Shown here: in pieces, positions 50,710 through 59,643 of the stretch
How positions within the stretch are numbered: the stretch's first letter is position 1
Layout: the number at the start of each line of letters is the position of its first letter
Assembly: GCA_964575845.1 (NCBI GenBank)
Contig: CAZNSX010000002.1
Coordinates: forward strand, 372,001 to 436,000
Source: CAZNSX01 sp964575845
GTDB taxonomy: Bacteria; UBA8248; CAZNSX01
Reading direction: 5' to 3'
DNA length: 64,000 bases
The notes under the pieces: generated by a model
Databases searched by the model: none
What the model was told of the DNA's origin: nothing
The model's input: the letters and a program-made list of their open reading frames with translations, nothing else
Position numbers and translations under genes: made by a program

Positions 50710-51768
50710 ATGAAGAGAGCCTTTTATGTCAAACTTCTCCTCGCGATTGTGGCTGCGGTCTCCCTGCTGCCCTGGGCCGGGCCAGTTCTCGCTACTAGCC
50801 ACACAGGCTCAGAGACCTGCGGCAAATGCCACTTCAAGGAGTACAACGACTTCGTTCTCTCGGGCCACCCTTATAAGCTCAGGGAGGCCGAGGATGCCCG
50901 CAAGCAGGGCCTTCCCCTGCCCGAGGGCTACACCTGGGATGACATCTCTTACGTGATCGGCGGGCGCAACTGGAAAGTGCGCTACATGGACAAGCAGGGC
51001 TATATCATCACGATGACGGGCCCCAAGCGGGACAGACCCGGCAAGAACCAGTTCAACCTGGAGACCGGCACCTGGAGTGACTACGATCCCGGCGAGAAGA
51101 AGCCCTATGACTGCGGCGGGTGCCATACGACAGGCTATAAGAAGGAAGGGCATCAGGACGGGCTTCCCGGCATCATAGGCACCTGGACTTTTCCGGGTGT
51201 GCAGTGCGAGACCTGCCACGGCCCCGGAAGCGACCACATGGCCTCTGGGGGCAAGACCCCCCTTGCGGTCGAGCGGGAGAGCAAGCTCTGCGGCCGCTGC
51301 CACATCCGGGGGAAGGCGGATACCATCCCGGCCAGTGGCGGCTTCATCCGCCACCACGAGCAGTATAACGAGCTCCTCGCTTCGCCCAAGAAACAGATGG
51401 GCTGCGTCACCTGCCACGACCCCCACAAGCGGGCCAAGTTCGCCATAAAGGTCTCCTGCAAGGCCTGCCACCAGAAGTCGGCCAAGGAGTACGCCGGAAG
51501 CAGGATGGACTTGAAAGATGTCAAGTGCGAGGACTGCCACATGCCCGAGGCCACGAAATCGGCCGTGGCTTTCGGGAAGTATAAGGCTGATGTGAAGACC
51601 CACCTCTTCAAGATTAACCTTGACCCCGAGGCCCAGATGTTCACCCCTGATGGCAAGTTCGCCAAGGGCTATTTGACGGTAGAGTTCGCATGCCTGAGCT
51701 GTCACCATGAGAAGGATAGGGCCTGGGCCCTGGGCACGGCCAAGGGGGTACACAGCTTAGGCAAATAG
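50710..51768 (+). CDS. Periplasmic octaheme cytochrome c
   Basis: 352 residues from the ATG at 50710, preceded by GGAGGAGGG; an upstream in-frame start at 50677 would only add a basic leader. MKRAFYVKLLLAIVAAVSLL begins a Sec signal peptide cleaved near VLATS. Eight CxxCH heme sites are seen in order: CGKCH, CGGCH, CETCH, CGRCH, CVTCH, CKACH, CEDCH and CLSCH. Many extra histidines could serve as distal ligands. The first part (SGHPYKLREAEDARKQG and IGGRNWKVRYMDKQGY) resembles multiheme cytochromes of anaerobic respirers. It probably carries electrons in the periplasm; partner and direction unknown. A strong terminator follows. Confidence 0.93.
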   Translation: MKRAFYVKLLLAIVAAVSLLPWAGPVLATSHTGSETCGKCHFKEYNDFVLSGHPYKLREAEDARKQGLPLPEGYTWDDISYVIGGRNWKVRYMDKQGYIITMTGPKRDRPGKNQFNLETGTWSDYDPGEKKPYDCGGCHTTGYKKEGHQDGLPGIIGTWTFPGVQCETCHGPGSDHMASGGKTPLAVERESKLCGRCHIRGKADTIPASGGFIRHHEQYNELLASPKKQMGCVTCHDPHKRAKFAIKVSCKACHQKSAKEYAGSRMDLKDVKCEDCHMPEATKSAVAFGKYKADVKTHLFKINLDPEAQMFTPDGKFAKGYLTVEFACLSCHHEKDRAWALGTAKGVHSLGK

Positions 51769-51790
51769 CAGGCTAAACTTAGGGAGAAAA

Positions 51791-51820
51791 AGCGGGGCTC
51801 GAGCGGGCCCCGCTCTTTTT
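51791..51820 (+). terminator. Intrinsic terminator of the octaheme cytochrome gene
   Basis: AGCGGGGC (51791-51798), 8-base loop, GCCCCGCT (51807-51814), then CTTTTT. It begins 22 bp after the stop codon. Confidence 0.85.
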
Positions 51821-51893
51821 GTGAGAGGGGAGGCACGATCTCTTAGGCGCCGGATGGGCACCCCAAAATCCCCTCTGTGATATTATGAGAAGG

Positions 51894-52028
51894 ATGGATA
51901 TCACCCTGCCCGAGGGAATAGGGCCTGCCGTCATCTACCTGGCTTCTGATGACTCCTGAGGGGTGACTGGCCAGTTTTTTCGGGCCGCCGATTTTGACAT
52001 GGGCGGCCCCTGCGAGCCTCTGGCTTAG
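51894..52028 (+). pseudogene. Remnant of an SDR-family C-terminus
   Basis: In one plus-strand frame, bases 51894-51956 read MDITLPEGIGPAVIYLASDD-Ser then TGA, and after this stop the same frame continues GVTGQFFRAADFDMGG before TAG at 52026-52028. Together this matches the end of many short-chain dehydrogenases (IAPAVxYLASDxSxxVTGQ followed by a DGG-like end) with an in-frame stop. The rest of the gene is missing. It appears to be debris of a deleted SDR gene between the cytochrome and EthD-like genes. Confidence 0.5.
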
Positions 52029-52058
52029 AGGCAAAACTGACATGGGGGAGAGAGAAAG

Positions 52059-52370
52059 ATGGGAGGAAAGCTATCACCTGTGCTTCTGGTGGTGAGTGCC
52101 GATGTGGACCCCGCGCATGAGGAGGATTTTAACCACTGGTACAACACCGACCACGTTCCCAATATTGTCAAATGCCCGGGCTTTATCGCCTGCCGACGCT
52201 ACATCGCCATCCATGGCGAGCCCCGCTACCTCGCCATCTACGAGCTTGAGAGCGAGGCCGCCCTCACCACGTCGGAATTCAAGAAAGAGAGAGGCTGGTT
52301 TGAGATGATGCCACATATTCGTAACTTCCACGAGCGTATCTATAAGCAGACCTTCGAATACCAGAAATAA
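52059..52370 (+). CDS. EthD-like / dimeric alpha-beta barrel small protein
   Basis: This 103-residue protein follows GGGGGAGAGA before the ATG. VDPAHEEDFNHWYNTDHVPN is the hallmark of EthD-type ferredoxin-like barrels, with the conserved His-Trp-Tyr and His-Val-Pro. RRYIAIHGEPRYLAIYELES forms the second strand pair. Relatives act in degradation pathways or bind small ligands; catalysis is not certain. It ends 8 bp before the convergent solute-binding protein gene. The adjacent SDR remnant suggests it once belonged to a degradation gene pair. Confidence 0.82.
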   Translation: MGGKLSPVLLVVSADVDPAHEEDFNHWYNTDHVPNIVKCPGFIACRRYIAIHGEPRYLAIYELESEAALTTSEFKKERGWFEMMPHIRNFHERIYKQTFEYQK

Positions 52371-52378
52371 ACGAATGG

Positions 52379-53368
52379 CTAGGGGCCCTTCATCCAGCCC
52401 GGGGGAGTCCAGAGGCCGACGAGCCCCTCGAGAAAGGAGAGGTCTTCCTTTGTGATGAGGAAATTCTCCGGGCTGCGGTAAGAGAGAACCCACTTCCCTC
52501 GCAGGTGCTCCACAAGAGTTCTCATGGACTTTCGGGCCATGGCCACGTTTTCGGTGACGACGGTTGCTTCCACCCACCCACTTTTTAGGAGGTCGAGAAC
52601 CCCATAGTTGTGCATGTGGCCCACTACTTTTAGCTGCCCCGGCAGCCGGCCCGACTCCTTGAGGGTATCTACGACCCCGGCGCAGATTGGGGCTGCATCA
52701 CAATAGATTCCCTTAAGCTCCGGGTGTTCCTCAAGGAGACGGCGGGCCGCCTTCCGGCCCTCGATCTGGCTCCGGGGCACCCATATGCTGGCCAAAATCA
52801 TCAGGCCAGGATATTTTCGGAGAACTTGGCTGGCCGCCATGGCCCGCTGTTCCCCGTGGTAGCGGTCGGCCGTGGACTTTAACATCCCGATGCCCCCTTT
52901 TCCCCCAAGGGCTTGGGCCAAGGCCTCCGCCATGAGCTCGCCTATCTCAGCCTCCTTCTTCATGATGCGCATCTTTACCTTATCACTAAAGATCTCATGC
53001 TCATCGGCCAGCAAAGCTATTCCATCTTGAAGCGCCTTCTCTGCGGCTTTCACTATGGCTTTTCCGTCGATTGCTGTTATGATGGCCCCGTCAAAGCCAG
53101 CTATCGTCAGTTCCTCTAGCTGAGCTAGCTGAGTGTTGGGGTTCCAGTATCCCCCCGCATCGATGTAGAGCACCTCAACTTTCCCCAGCCGATTGGCCTC
53201 ATCCCGATAGCCCCACTCCTTCTGCCGGAAATAAGGGTCCTGCGCGTCGGGAACCAGCACTGCTATGTGGAGGGTGGGAATGTTCTCCTCTTGAGCCCCG
53301 GCCCCTGAGAGAGGGGTGAGAAGGAGGGCCAGCGACAAGAGCGCAGCGAGGCCTCTTATTCCTTTCAT
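52379..53368 (-). CDS. Periplasmic sugar-binding-like (type 1) ABC solute-binding protein
   Basis: 329 residues from the ATG at 53368, with AGGTGAT upstream; a GTG nine bases earlier is also possible. MKGIRGLAALLSLALLLTPL begins a signal peptide cleaved after AGAQ. The mature protein shows the RbsB-like pattern IAVLVPDAQDPYFRQKEWGY, DGAIITAIDGKAIVKAAEKA and IYCDAAPICAGVVDTLKESG of peripheral binding proteins for sugars or autoinducer-like ligands. No permease or ATPase gene is adjacent, so it is an orphan component or a receptor. The ligand is unknown. Confidence 0.87.
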   Translation of the reverse strand: MKGIRGLAALLSLALLLTPLSGAGAQEENIPTLHIAVLVPDAQDPYFRQKEWGYRDEANRLGKVEVLYIDAGGYWNPNTQLAQLEELTIAGFDGAIITAIDGKAIVKAAEKALQDGIALLADEHEIFSDKVKMRIMKKEAEIGELMAEALAQALGGKGGIGMLKSTADRYHGEQRAMAASQVLRKYPGLMILASIWVPRSQIEGRKAARRLLEEHPELKGIYCDAAPICAGVVDTLKESGRLPGQLKVVGHMHNYGVLDLLKSGWVEATVVTENVAMARKSMRTLVEHLRGKWVLSYRSPENFLITKEDLSFLEGLVGLWTPPGWMKGP

Positions 53369-53408
53369 ACTAATCACCTAGAGGGAACGGCGGGGAAGCC
53401 CCTCGGGC

Positions 53409-53443
53409 AGGTCCGGGGGTGCCACGTAAGGCCCCCCGGACCT
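53409..53443. repeat. 11-bp perfect inverted repeat
   Basis: AGGTCCGGGGG (53409-53419), a 13-base loop and CCCCCGGACCT (53433-53443), in the gap between the VOC protein gene and the solute-binding protein gene. Neither strand has a T tract, so an intrinsic terminator is not supported. It might be an mRNA-stabilising hairpin or operator. Confidence 0.5.
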
Positions 53444-53549
53444 AACCTCCTCTCCCCAAGACTACACGGGCGGAGGTGGGGAGAAGAGGGCGCCTCTCGA
53501 CACCCATAAAGGTACAAGTGCCCGACCATGAAACCTGGCCGAAGGCCCT

Positions 53550-54008
53550 TCAGGAGGTCGAGGCCCGACGCCGGGAAGCATACTCTTCCCGAAGCTCAGG
53601 CGGAAGCTCCACCAGCTCCAGGATGACCCCGCCACCCGAAGGATGGCGCAGAAAGGCGATGGTCGAGCCCCTGGAGCCAGGCCGCACCGGAACCAGAGTC
53701 TCAGCCCCTCTCGCCGTGAGCTCGCTCACGGCCTTCCGAACATCCTCCACCTCCAGCGCGATGTGATGAAACCCTTCGCCGCGGCTCTTCAGGGCCTCCC
53801 CGATGGGGCTATCTTTGGCGTCCGTCTCGACGAACTCGATGTTGAAGTCGCCCACGACCGGCACAAAAGCCAGCTTGTAGAGGCCATCAGGACGGACAGA
53901 CTCCTCATATCGGTCAAGCTTGAGGCCCAGGAGTTCGGTGAGGGAGGATACGGCCTTTTTTGCATCCCTCACGATCACCCCTATGTGGTCAACGCGTTTT
54001 ATCTTCAT
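53550..54008 (-). CDS. VOC-superfamily protein, methylmalonyl-CoA epimerase-like
   Basis: 152 residues from the ATG at 54008 with AGGAGGG upstream. The paired beta-alpha-beta modules are IKRVDHIGVIVRDAKKAVSS and FHHIALEVEDVRKAVSEL. Metal ligands of the epimerase appear in VDHIGV (His), HHIALEV (His) and ILELVEL (Glu). Length and motifs fit methylmalonyl-CoA epimerase, but no mutase or propionyl-CoA carboxylase genes lie nearby, so a glyoxalase-like function on another substrate is possible. Confidence 0.82.
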   Translation of the reverse strand: MKIKRVDHIGVIVRDAKKAVSSLTELLGLKLDRYEESVRPDGLYKLAFVPVVGDFNIEFVETDAKDSPIGEALKSRGEGFHHIALEVEDVRKAVSELTARGAETLVPVRPGSRGSTIAFLRHPSGGGVILELVELPPELREEYASRRRASTS

Positions 54009-54100
54009 CGGAGCCCTCCTCTGATGGAAGGGACCAGTAAAGCCTGATGAGGAGAGGATAGAACTCAAACCCTGGACTCTTTCCCCAATTTCTCCCCGCC

Positions 54101-55816
54101 TTAGGCTTTCTCCCTTATTTCCCCAATTATCCCCTTTACCTTTTCCAGGTGCCGTTCCGCCCCTTCTTCTTTGAAGATTTCAAGCGCCCTCTCCAATAAC
54201 TTCAAGGCTTCTTCCCTGTTCCCCAAATCTCTCTGAACCCGCCCGATGTTTCCGAGACTTGTGGCTTCGCCTATCCGATGTCCGAGTTTTCGGTTAATGG
54301 TGAGGGCAGCATGGTGAAGCTCTAACGCCTTCTCGAGTTCCCCTCTGAGGTAATGGACGTTAGCCATGTTCCCTAGGTTGGCAGCCTCACCCCTGAGATT
54401 CCCGAGCTGACGGTTAAGGGAGAGTCCCTCCGAATAAGACTCCAGAGCCTCATCCAGCTTGTTCATACCGCTATAAACCACTCCCAACTGCCCCAAATTG
54501 GAAGCCTCGCCGCCAGTGTTGCCCAGCTCGCGGTTTATGCTCAGGGCAGCCCCCAGATGGCGGCAGGCTTCCTCCAGCCGCCCCTTGGCCCTGAGGACCG
54601 CGGCCATTGCTCCTAGCTCCCGCGCCATGCCCTCCTGGGCACCCATGGCCTCGAATTTCTTCATTGCTTCTTGATGGTACCGGCTCGCCTCTTGGAGCTG
54701 ACCCTGCCCAAAAGAGAGAGTCCCCAGGCGGCTCAAGACCCTGGCCGTCAGCCGCTCATCAGCGTCCTTGCCCGAGACGGCAAGCGCGCTGCGGTAGCAC
54801 TCCGCCGCGCGCTCAGGAGAGTGCCTGCGCGCATAGAGAAAACCAAGGTTACAAAGGGCCGCCCGCTTGGCTCCCACCTCACCCTGACTCTCCCTCGCGG
54901 CTTCCCTGAGGTAGCTTAAGGCTGCCTCCTCCTTCCCCAGAGCAAGGTTTACGGCACCCAGTAGGTTCAGAACAGAGGCGTAGCTCTCAGAAAGCCTGAG
55001 GGCCGCCTTAAGGTAACGCGAGGCCCGAAGGAAACGCTTATCGAGGTAAGCGAGGAAGCCCAAGCGGTAATAGTCGTCCCCGCTTGGAGCTTCGCCTGAT
55101 TCCTCAGCCTGAAGAAAGGCCTCTTCAAGTCTCTCCAGCTCCGAGCGCTTCTCCTCGGGTAGCTCTGCTCCCAACTCATCCAGGACCAGTTGCTCGCTGG
55201 GCGAGAGAGAGAGAAGGAGGCGCCTGAGGCCCTCTTTGAAGTTCTCCTCTGGCTCGGCCGCTTTTTCCTCCTGCCAGAGCTCGGGTTCCTCCTCCTCATG
55301 GGAATTGTCACCGTGTGCAGCAGCCGATATAGAAATTTCATGGAGAATGGACTCGACGTCATCCTCACCCCCTGGGGAAACGGGCTCTGACGGGAGCCCG
55401 GAAGAATCTCTCCTTTCCCCCTGTGCGCTTTTTCTGCCTTTTTCCAAGAGGGCCCACAGGTCTTGTCGAGTGCCTTCGTCTATGCGCTCTTGGGGAGGAG
55501 GGCTTGGGGGGAGGGTCTCTTCCGGCGTGGTTTCTCTTTCTTCAGGCTGCTGAGGGCGTTCTTCGGGGGGCTCCGCCACTGGAGCCACTGCCTGCTCCTC
55601 CCTTAAGGGAATCTCGACCTCCGCCTCGCCTGGAGAAGGCGTCTCTTCCTCTTGCTTCTCCTCTCCGCTTATTAGCTCCATGTACTCCCCCAAGTCCCCT
55701 GGCCGGAAGGTCTGGACCTTGGAGCGAAGGAGGAAAAAGATGAAGAGACCGGCAACGCCGAGGGCCGCAAGGACCCCTAAGACTGCAAGCTGCATGATGC
55801 TTAACCCAATCCACAT
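54101..55816 (-). CDS. Membrane-anchored TPR-repeat protein
   Basis: A 571-residue protein with GGAAGG eight bases before the ATG. Residues 8-30 (MQLAVLGVLAALGVAGLFIFFLL) form one membrane helix. Residues 45-210 are very acidic and Pro/Glu-rich, likely disordered. From about 265 to 565 there are successive tetratricopeptide repeats; the later ones form a regular 40-residue series (EASNLGQLGVVYSGMNKLDE, EAANLGNMANVHYLRGELEK, EATSLGNIGRVQRDLGNREE), resembling Rapsyn/LGN-type repeats. The N-terminus should be anchored with the TPR array on one face of the membrane. It probably scaffolds protein complexes; partners unknown. Confidence 0.9.
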   Translation of the reverse strand: MWIGLSIMQLAVLGVLAALGVAGLFIFFLLRSKVQTFRPGDLGEYMELISGEEKQEEETPSPGEAEVEIPLREEQAVAPVAEPPEERPQQPEERETTPEETLPPSPPPQERIDEGTRQDLWALLEKGRKSAQGERRDSSGLPSEPVSPGGEDDVESILHEISISAAAHGDNSHEEEEPELWQEEKAAEPEENFKEGLRRLLLSLSPSEQLVLDELGAELPEEKRSELERLEEAFLQAEESGEAPSGDDYYRLGFLAYLDKRFLRASRYLKAALRLSESYASVLNLLGAVNLALGKEEAALSYLREAARESQGEVGAKRAALCNLGFLYARRHSPERAAECYRSALAVSGKDADERLTARVLSRLGTLSFGQGQLQEASRYHQEAMKKFEAMGAQEGMARELGAMAAVLRAKGRLEEACRHLGAALSINRELGNTGGEASNLGQLGVVYSGMNKLDEALESYSEGLSLNRQLGNLRGEAANLGNMANVHYLRGELEKALELHHAALTINRKLGHRIGEATSLGNIGRVQRDLGNREEALKLLERALEIFKEEGAERHLEKVKGIIGEIREKA

Positions 55817-55840
55817 AGCAGCCGTCCTTCCGAAAACCTT

Positions 55841-57430
55841 CTAGGTGCCATCCCGCAATATCACCCGCCCCGACCGAGTGCCCAGGTGTTCGCCTCCTTC
55901 CACGGCGATCCTTCCGTTTACCATGACAAGTTCTATGCCCGAGGGATAGCGATGGGGCTCCCGATAGCTGGCTTCATCGAGAATGGCCCCCGGGTCAAAG
56001 AGGACGAGGTCAGCGTAAGCGCCCGTCGCAATCCTTCCGCGCTCTTTGAGCCCGAACCGCCTCGCCGGCTCAGAGGTCATCTTCCGGATGGCCTCGGGAA
56101 GGCTCAGAAGGCCCCTCTCCCGGACATAGCGGCCCAGGACACGGGGAAAGGTGCCAAAGCCCCTGGGGTGAGGAGAACCCTCCCCCAGCTTTCCGTAAGC
56201 AGCCTTGGCCCCGGAGTCTGATGCGATCATCACATAGGCCTTCTGCAGTATTCTCTCAAGGTTCTCCTCATTCATGCTGAATATGAGGACCTCCACCCTG
56301 TCCTCTTCCTCCAAAAGGAGGTCAAGGATGGTCTCCAGGACAGGTTCTCTCCGCCGGGCGGAAGCCTCCGCCAGGCTCAGGCCCTCCAGCGCTTTATTCG
56401 CCCCTGTAGCCAGGTGGGAGACAAAAACCAGCTCCCAGTATTCGGGCTCAGGATGAAGACGCTCGAGAACCTCTTTGATCTGGGCCCTCTTCTCAGGGGA
56501 GCGGAGACGATTCAACTCGGCCCTGCGGCCGCCGTCATGCGCCCAATTGGGAAGGAGGGCGGAGAGGGATGTGTCGGAGGCGGTGTAAGGGTAGCGGTCG
56601 CAAGTTATATCGAGGCCCTCCCGCCGTGCAGCCTCGATCAGCTCAAAGGCATCCTGAAGCTTCCCCCAATTGCGGCGTCCGGCTGTTTTAAGGTGCGATA
56701 TCTGAAGAGGAATGGAGGCAGCACGGGCTACGCCGAGGACCTCTTCTAGGGCCTCTAGTAGCCCATCTCCTTCGCTCCTCAAATGAGTGCTCAGAATCCC
56801 CCCCGCCCGACTGGCTGCCCGAGCCAGCTCAGTGAGCTCCTCCCCAGAAGCATAACACGCGGGAGGATAAATCAGACCCGTGGAGAGGCCCAGGGCCCCT
56901 TGGGCCATGCCCATCTCCACCTCCCTCACCATAGAGCCAAGCTCTTCCCTTCTCGCAGGGCGGGCCGACCCCCCCATCACACTCCCTCTGACGGTGTTAT
57001 GGCCCACGAGTACGCCGAAGTTTATGGAGATGCCTTCTCCCCTTAGACGGCTGAAATAGCCTGAAAAATCCCGCCAATCGATGTTCAGGTCATATACCTC
57101 GCCCCAGCTCTTTTGCCTCTCCTCGAAGATTTCTCCGGCAAGTGGCGCAGCTGAGTAGCCACAATTCCCACCCACCTCGGTTGTCACCCCCTGTCTCACC
57201 TTGCTCTCCGCCAAGGGGTTTATCAGGAGGTAGAAGTCGGAATGGGAGTGGACGTCGATGAACCCGGGGGCCAAGACGAGCCCCTCACAGCTGATTACTC
57301 GGCGGGCGGGGAGAGCCGCCAGACTCCCGATGGAGACTATTCGCTCTCCTTTGACGGCCAAATCCCCCGAGGAGGGGGGACTGCCCGTGCCCTCGCAGAT
57401 GAGGGCGTCCTTGAAGAGGAAATCAAACAT
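55841..57430 (-). CDS. N-acyl-D-amino-acid deacylase (D-aminoacylase) family amidohydrolase
   Basis: A 529-residue metal-dependent amidohydrolase. APGFIDVHSHSDFYLLINP contains the HxH-type metal motif, followed by TTEVGGNCGYSAAP, the cysteine motif of D-aminoacylases. LQISHLKTAGRRNWGKL gives a further His, and MIASDSGAKAAYG an Asp. It would remove acyl groups from N-acyl-D-amino acids, or act on related D-amino-acid or dipeptide amides. It lies upstream of the TPR gene and downstream of a NagA-like gene on the same strand, so the pair may recycle cell-wall or modified amino compounds. Confidence 0.9.
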   Translation of the reverse strand: MFDFLFKDALICEGTGSPPSSGDLAVKGERIVSIGSLAALPARRVISCEGLVLAPGFIDVHSHSDFYLLINPLAESKVRQGVTTEVGGNCGYSAAPLAGEIFEERQKSWGEVYDLNIDWRDFSGYFSRLRGEGISINFGVLVGHNTVRGSVMGGSARPARREELGSMVREVEMGMAQGALGLSTGLIYPPACYASGEELTELARAASRAGGILSTHLRSEGDGLLEALEEVLGVARAASIPLQISHLKTAGRRNWGKLQDAFELIEAARREGLDITCDRYPYTASDTSLSALLPNWAHDGGRRAELNRLRSPEKRAQIKEVLERLHPEPEYWELVFVSHLATGANKALEGLSLAEASARRREPVLETILDLLLEEEDRVEVLIFSMNEENLERILQKAYVMIASDSGAKAAYGKLGEGSPHPRGFGTFPRVLGRYVRERGLLSLPEAIRKMTSEPARRFGLKERGRIATGAYADLVLFDPGAILDEASYREPHRYPSGIELVMVNGRIAVEGGEHLGTRSGRVILRDGT

Positions 57431-57568
57431 GCTCTCTCCCGAGCGAAAGATGGCGGGGGAGTCTCCCTAAAAGGGCGGAGAGAAAAAAAGACCTGCTGGA
57501 GGAAGAAGATGGGCCAACTTTCCCGTCGGAATGATAACAATAAGAAGCACCCAGGGCAAGAGTTTTCT

Positions 57569-58774
57569 TCATGAAGAAGCTCCCCGCGGGAGCACCTCCC
57601 TCCCCTTCACAAGAGTTCTGAGGAGACAGAGATCCTCTCGCCTTAAAACAACCAGGTCTGCATCGGCCCCGGGCTCAAGGGAGCCTTTTCTTCCTCCAAG
57701 ACCGAGTACCCGCGCCGGGTTAGAGGTAGCCGCAGGAATGACCTCCCTGGGGCTGAGTTTCAAGAATCGTCTGAGATTCACAAACCCTTCATGCAAGGCT
57801 ATGACGCTTCCGGCCAATTCCCCCTCCTCAGTAACCGCCCTTCCTTCTTTGAGAATGACTCTCCTCGAGCCGAGGTAGCCTTCACTCCTTCCTGAGCCCG
57901 TGAGAGAGATGCTGTCCGAAACCAGCACCATCCCGAGGGGGGCCTTAATGCGGAATATGAGCTCTAGCGCAGCCGGATGCAGGTGGAGGCCGTCGGCTAT
58001 GAGCTCACAGCTCACGGCCTCATCCAGAAGAGCGGCCAGGGCTGCTCCAGGCGAGCGATGATGGAAGGGAGGGTAGCGGTTAAATATGTGCACTGCATAA
58101 CGGGCTCCCGCCTTTATGGCCTCCTTCGCCTCTTCATAAGAGGCCTCCGTATGGCCGATCGCAGGAATGAACCCTCCCTTGCTCAGGCGTCCTATCAGGT
58201 CCAAAGCTCCCGGGAGCTCGGGCGCCAGGGTCACCACAAATGGAAAGGGGGTTTTCCCTTCGCCGCCCATCAGGGCCCTCCGGCAGGCCGAGAGTTCCTC
58301 CTCCCTCAGCGGCCGCAGGGCCCCTTCGGAGTGGGCCCCCCGCATCCTGGGGTTTATGAACGGACCCTCCAAGTGAAGGCCGAGAACCTCTGCAGATGGT
58401 GCCGCTCTTTCCGACCGACGGGCTGCGTCTCCTATCGCGCGGCAGGCCCTGAGGGTGAGCTCCGGCGGAGAAGAGACGAGGGTCGGGAGGAAGGAGGTGG
58501 TCCCGTGCTCGGCCAGAAAGCGCGCAACCGCCTCCACCGCCTCAGCCTCCCCCTCAAGAAGGTCGCGGCCCGCCGCGCCATTGACATGAAGGTCTATGAA
58601 GCCGGGTGAGAGGTAGTCTCCCCCCAGGTCGATGACCTCGGCCCCTCGGGCTGCTGGGTGGTGCCCCTGGCCTGAGGAGGCCACCTTTCCTCCACGCACG
58701 AGGAGATATCCCCCGGGGATATCCCGGGTCTCGCTGATGAGATGGGCATTTATGAAAAGCAGGGACTCTTCCAC
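57569..58774 (-). CDS. nagA: N-acetylglucosamine-6-phosphate deacetylase-like amidohydrolase
   Basis: This 401-residue NagA-family enzyme hydrolyses the acetyl group of N-acetylglucosamine 6-phosphate. Motifs in order are PGFIDLHVNGAAGRDLLEGE, LHLEGPFINPRMRGAH with the metal-binding Glu, GHTEASYEEA, AVHIFNRYPPFHHR (family form THLFNAM changed), ELIADGLHLHP and VLVSDSISLTG with the catalytic Asp. The HIFNRYP change near the active site suggests a somewhat different amino sugar. No other amino-sugar genes are nearby except the D-aminoacylase. Confidence 0.88.
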   Translation of the reverse strand: MEESLLFINAHLISETRDIPGGYLLVRGGKVASSGQGHHPAARGAEVIDLGGDYLSPGFIDLHVNGAAGRDLLEGEAEAVEAVARFLAEHGTTSFLPTLVSSPPELTLRACRAIGDAARRSERAAPSAEVLGLHLEGPFINPRMRGAHSEGALRPLREEELSACRRALMGGEGKTPFPFVVTLAPELPGALDLIGRLSKGGFIPAIGHTEASYEEAKEAIKAGARYAVHIFNRYPPFHHRSPGAALAALLDEAVSCELIADGLHLHPAALELIFRIKAPLGMVLVSDSISLTGSGRSEGYLGSRRVILKEGRAVTEEGELAGSVIALHEGFVNLRRFLKLSPREVIPAATSNPARVLGLGGRKGSLEPGADADLVVLRREDLCLLRTLVKGREVLPRGASS

Positions 58775-58862
58775 AGAAAATAGTATAGCTCAGCGAGTTA
58801 CCAGCGTGGCAGGGAGCTACTCGAAGGGAAGCAAGGTCTTTCTCGAGACCGATGCGTTGGCG

Positions 58863-59468
58863 CTATTTCTTGGCCTTGCCATGTTCTTTGCGCAGCTGGC
58901 TTCTCACCTGCTCGTTGGCCTTGACAAGGCTTTCCACGTTCACCTTGGCTCCTTGGTAAATTGAGTTTCGGATGGCCGAGAGGATGAGGCGGCTCACGAG
59001 CGTGTGGGCACCCGGGACGGCCGGGATTTCCACCGCGCCGGAGTCTCGACTGAGGGCTTCCGCCTCCTTCATGATATCGTCCTCAGCATATAGCTCCCCC
59101 CGCTCATAGCGATAAGCCAGCTTAACGTAGTCGCGCTCTTTTCGCTCCTCCTCCCGCGTCTCCCGGATTATGTTCTCCATATCAACCGTAACGGGTTTCT
59201 TCTTGTCGCTGAGGACTAACTTCTCTATGGCTTTGAAGTATCTCTTGGTGTCCATCCGGTGGGGGAGTTCATCCTGAGGGATCTTGGAGCTTATCTCAAA
59301 TTCAATGGATTCCCCCTGAACTCTAGGCGGGCCGATCTCATAGGTGATCCCCTTGATGTTGAAGCGGTCGCCCTTCTTGGGTTCATACTTCTGTTTGTAT
59401 TCGTTCGTCAGTTGGATTAAGGCTTCAGAGGCGAATTGCGCGAAGAGCTGATCTCGTAAGGTACTCAT
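58863..59468 (-). CDS. Protein of unknown function, 201 residues
   Basis: The frame MSTLRDQLFAQFASEALIQL to HGKAKK is not recognised. It is highly charged and Lys/Glu-rich, with a likely beta-rich first half (GDRFNIKGITYEIGPPRV, QGESIEFEISSKIP) and a helical second half. EEERKERDYVKLAYRYERGE is a strongly charged helix. The C-terminus is basic and may bind nucleic acid or stay disordered. It has no signal peptide or membrane segment. It lies between the NagA-like and MgtC genes on the same strand, with 88 and 175-bp gaps. Confidence 0.7.
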   Translation of the reverse strand: MSTLRDQLFAQFASEALIQLTNEYKQKYEPKKGDRFNIKGITYEIGPPRVQGESIEFEISSKIPQDELPHRMDTKRYFKAIEKLVLSDKKKPVTVDMENIIRETREEERKERDYVKLAYRYERGELYAEDDIMKEAEALSRDSGAVEIPAVPGAHTLVSRLILSAIRNSIYQGAKVNVESLVKANEQVRSQLRKEHGKAKK

Positions 59469-59643
59469 TGTCTCTGGTCCCCCTGCTGGGCTCTTGCCCC
59501 ATCTGCTGCCTTAGACCGGCCCGTAGTTTGCCGGCAAGAGCCCATTTTTTTCAAGAGAGTCCGCCAGAAAACTGACGTCACAGCATCCCCTTGCCGGAAA
59601 AATGCCGGCCGCTCATTGAGCTCTGGCCCCAGGCTCTCTCTTC

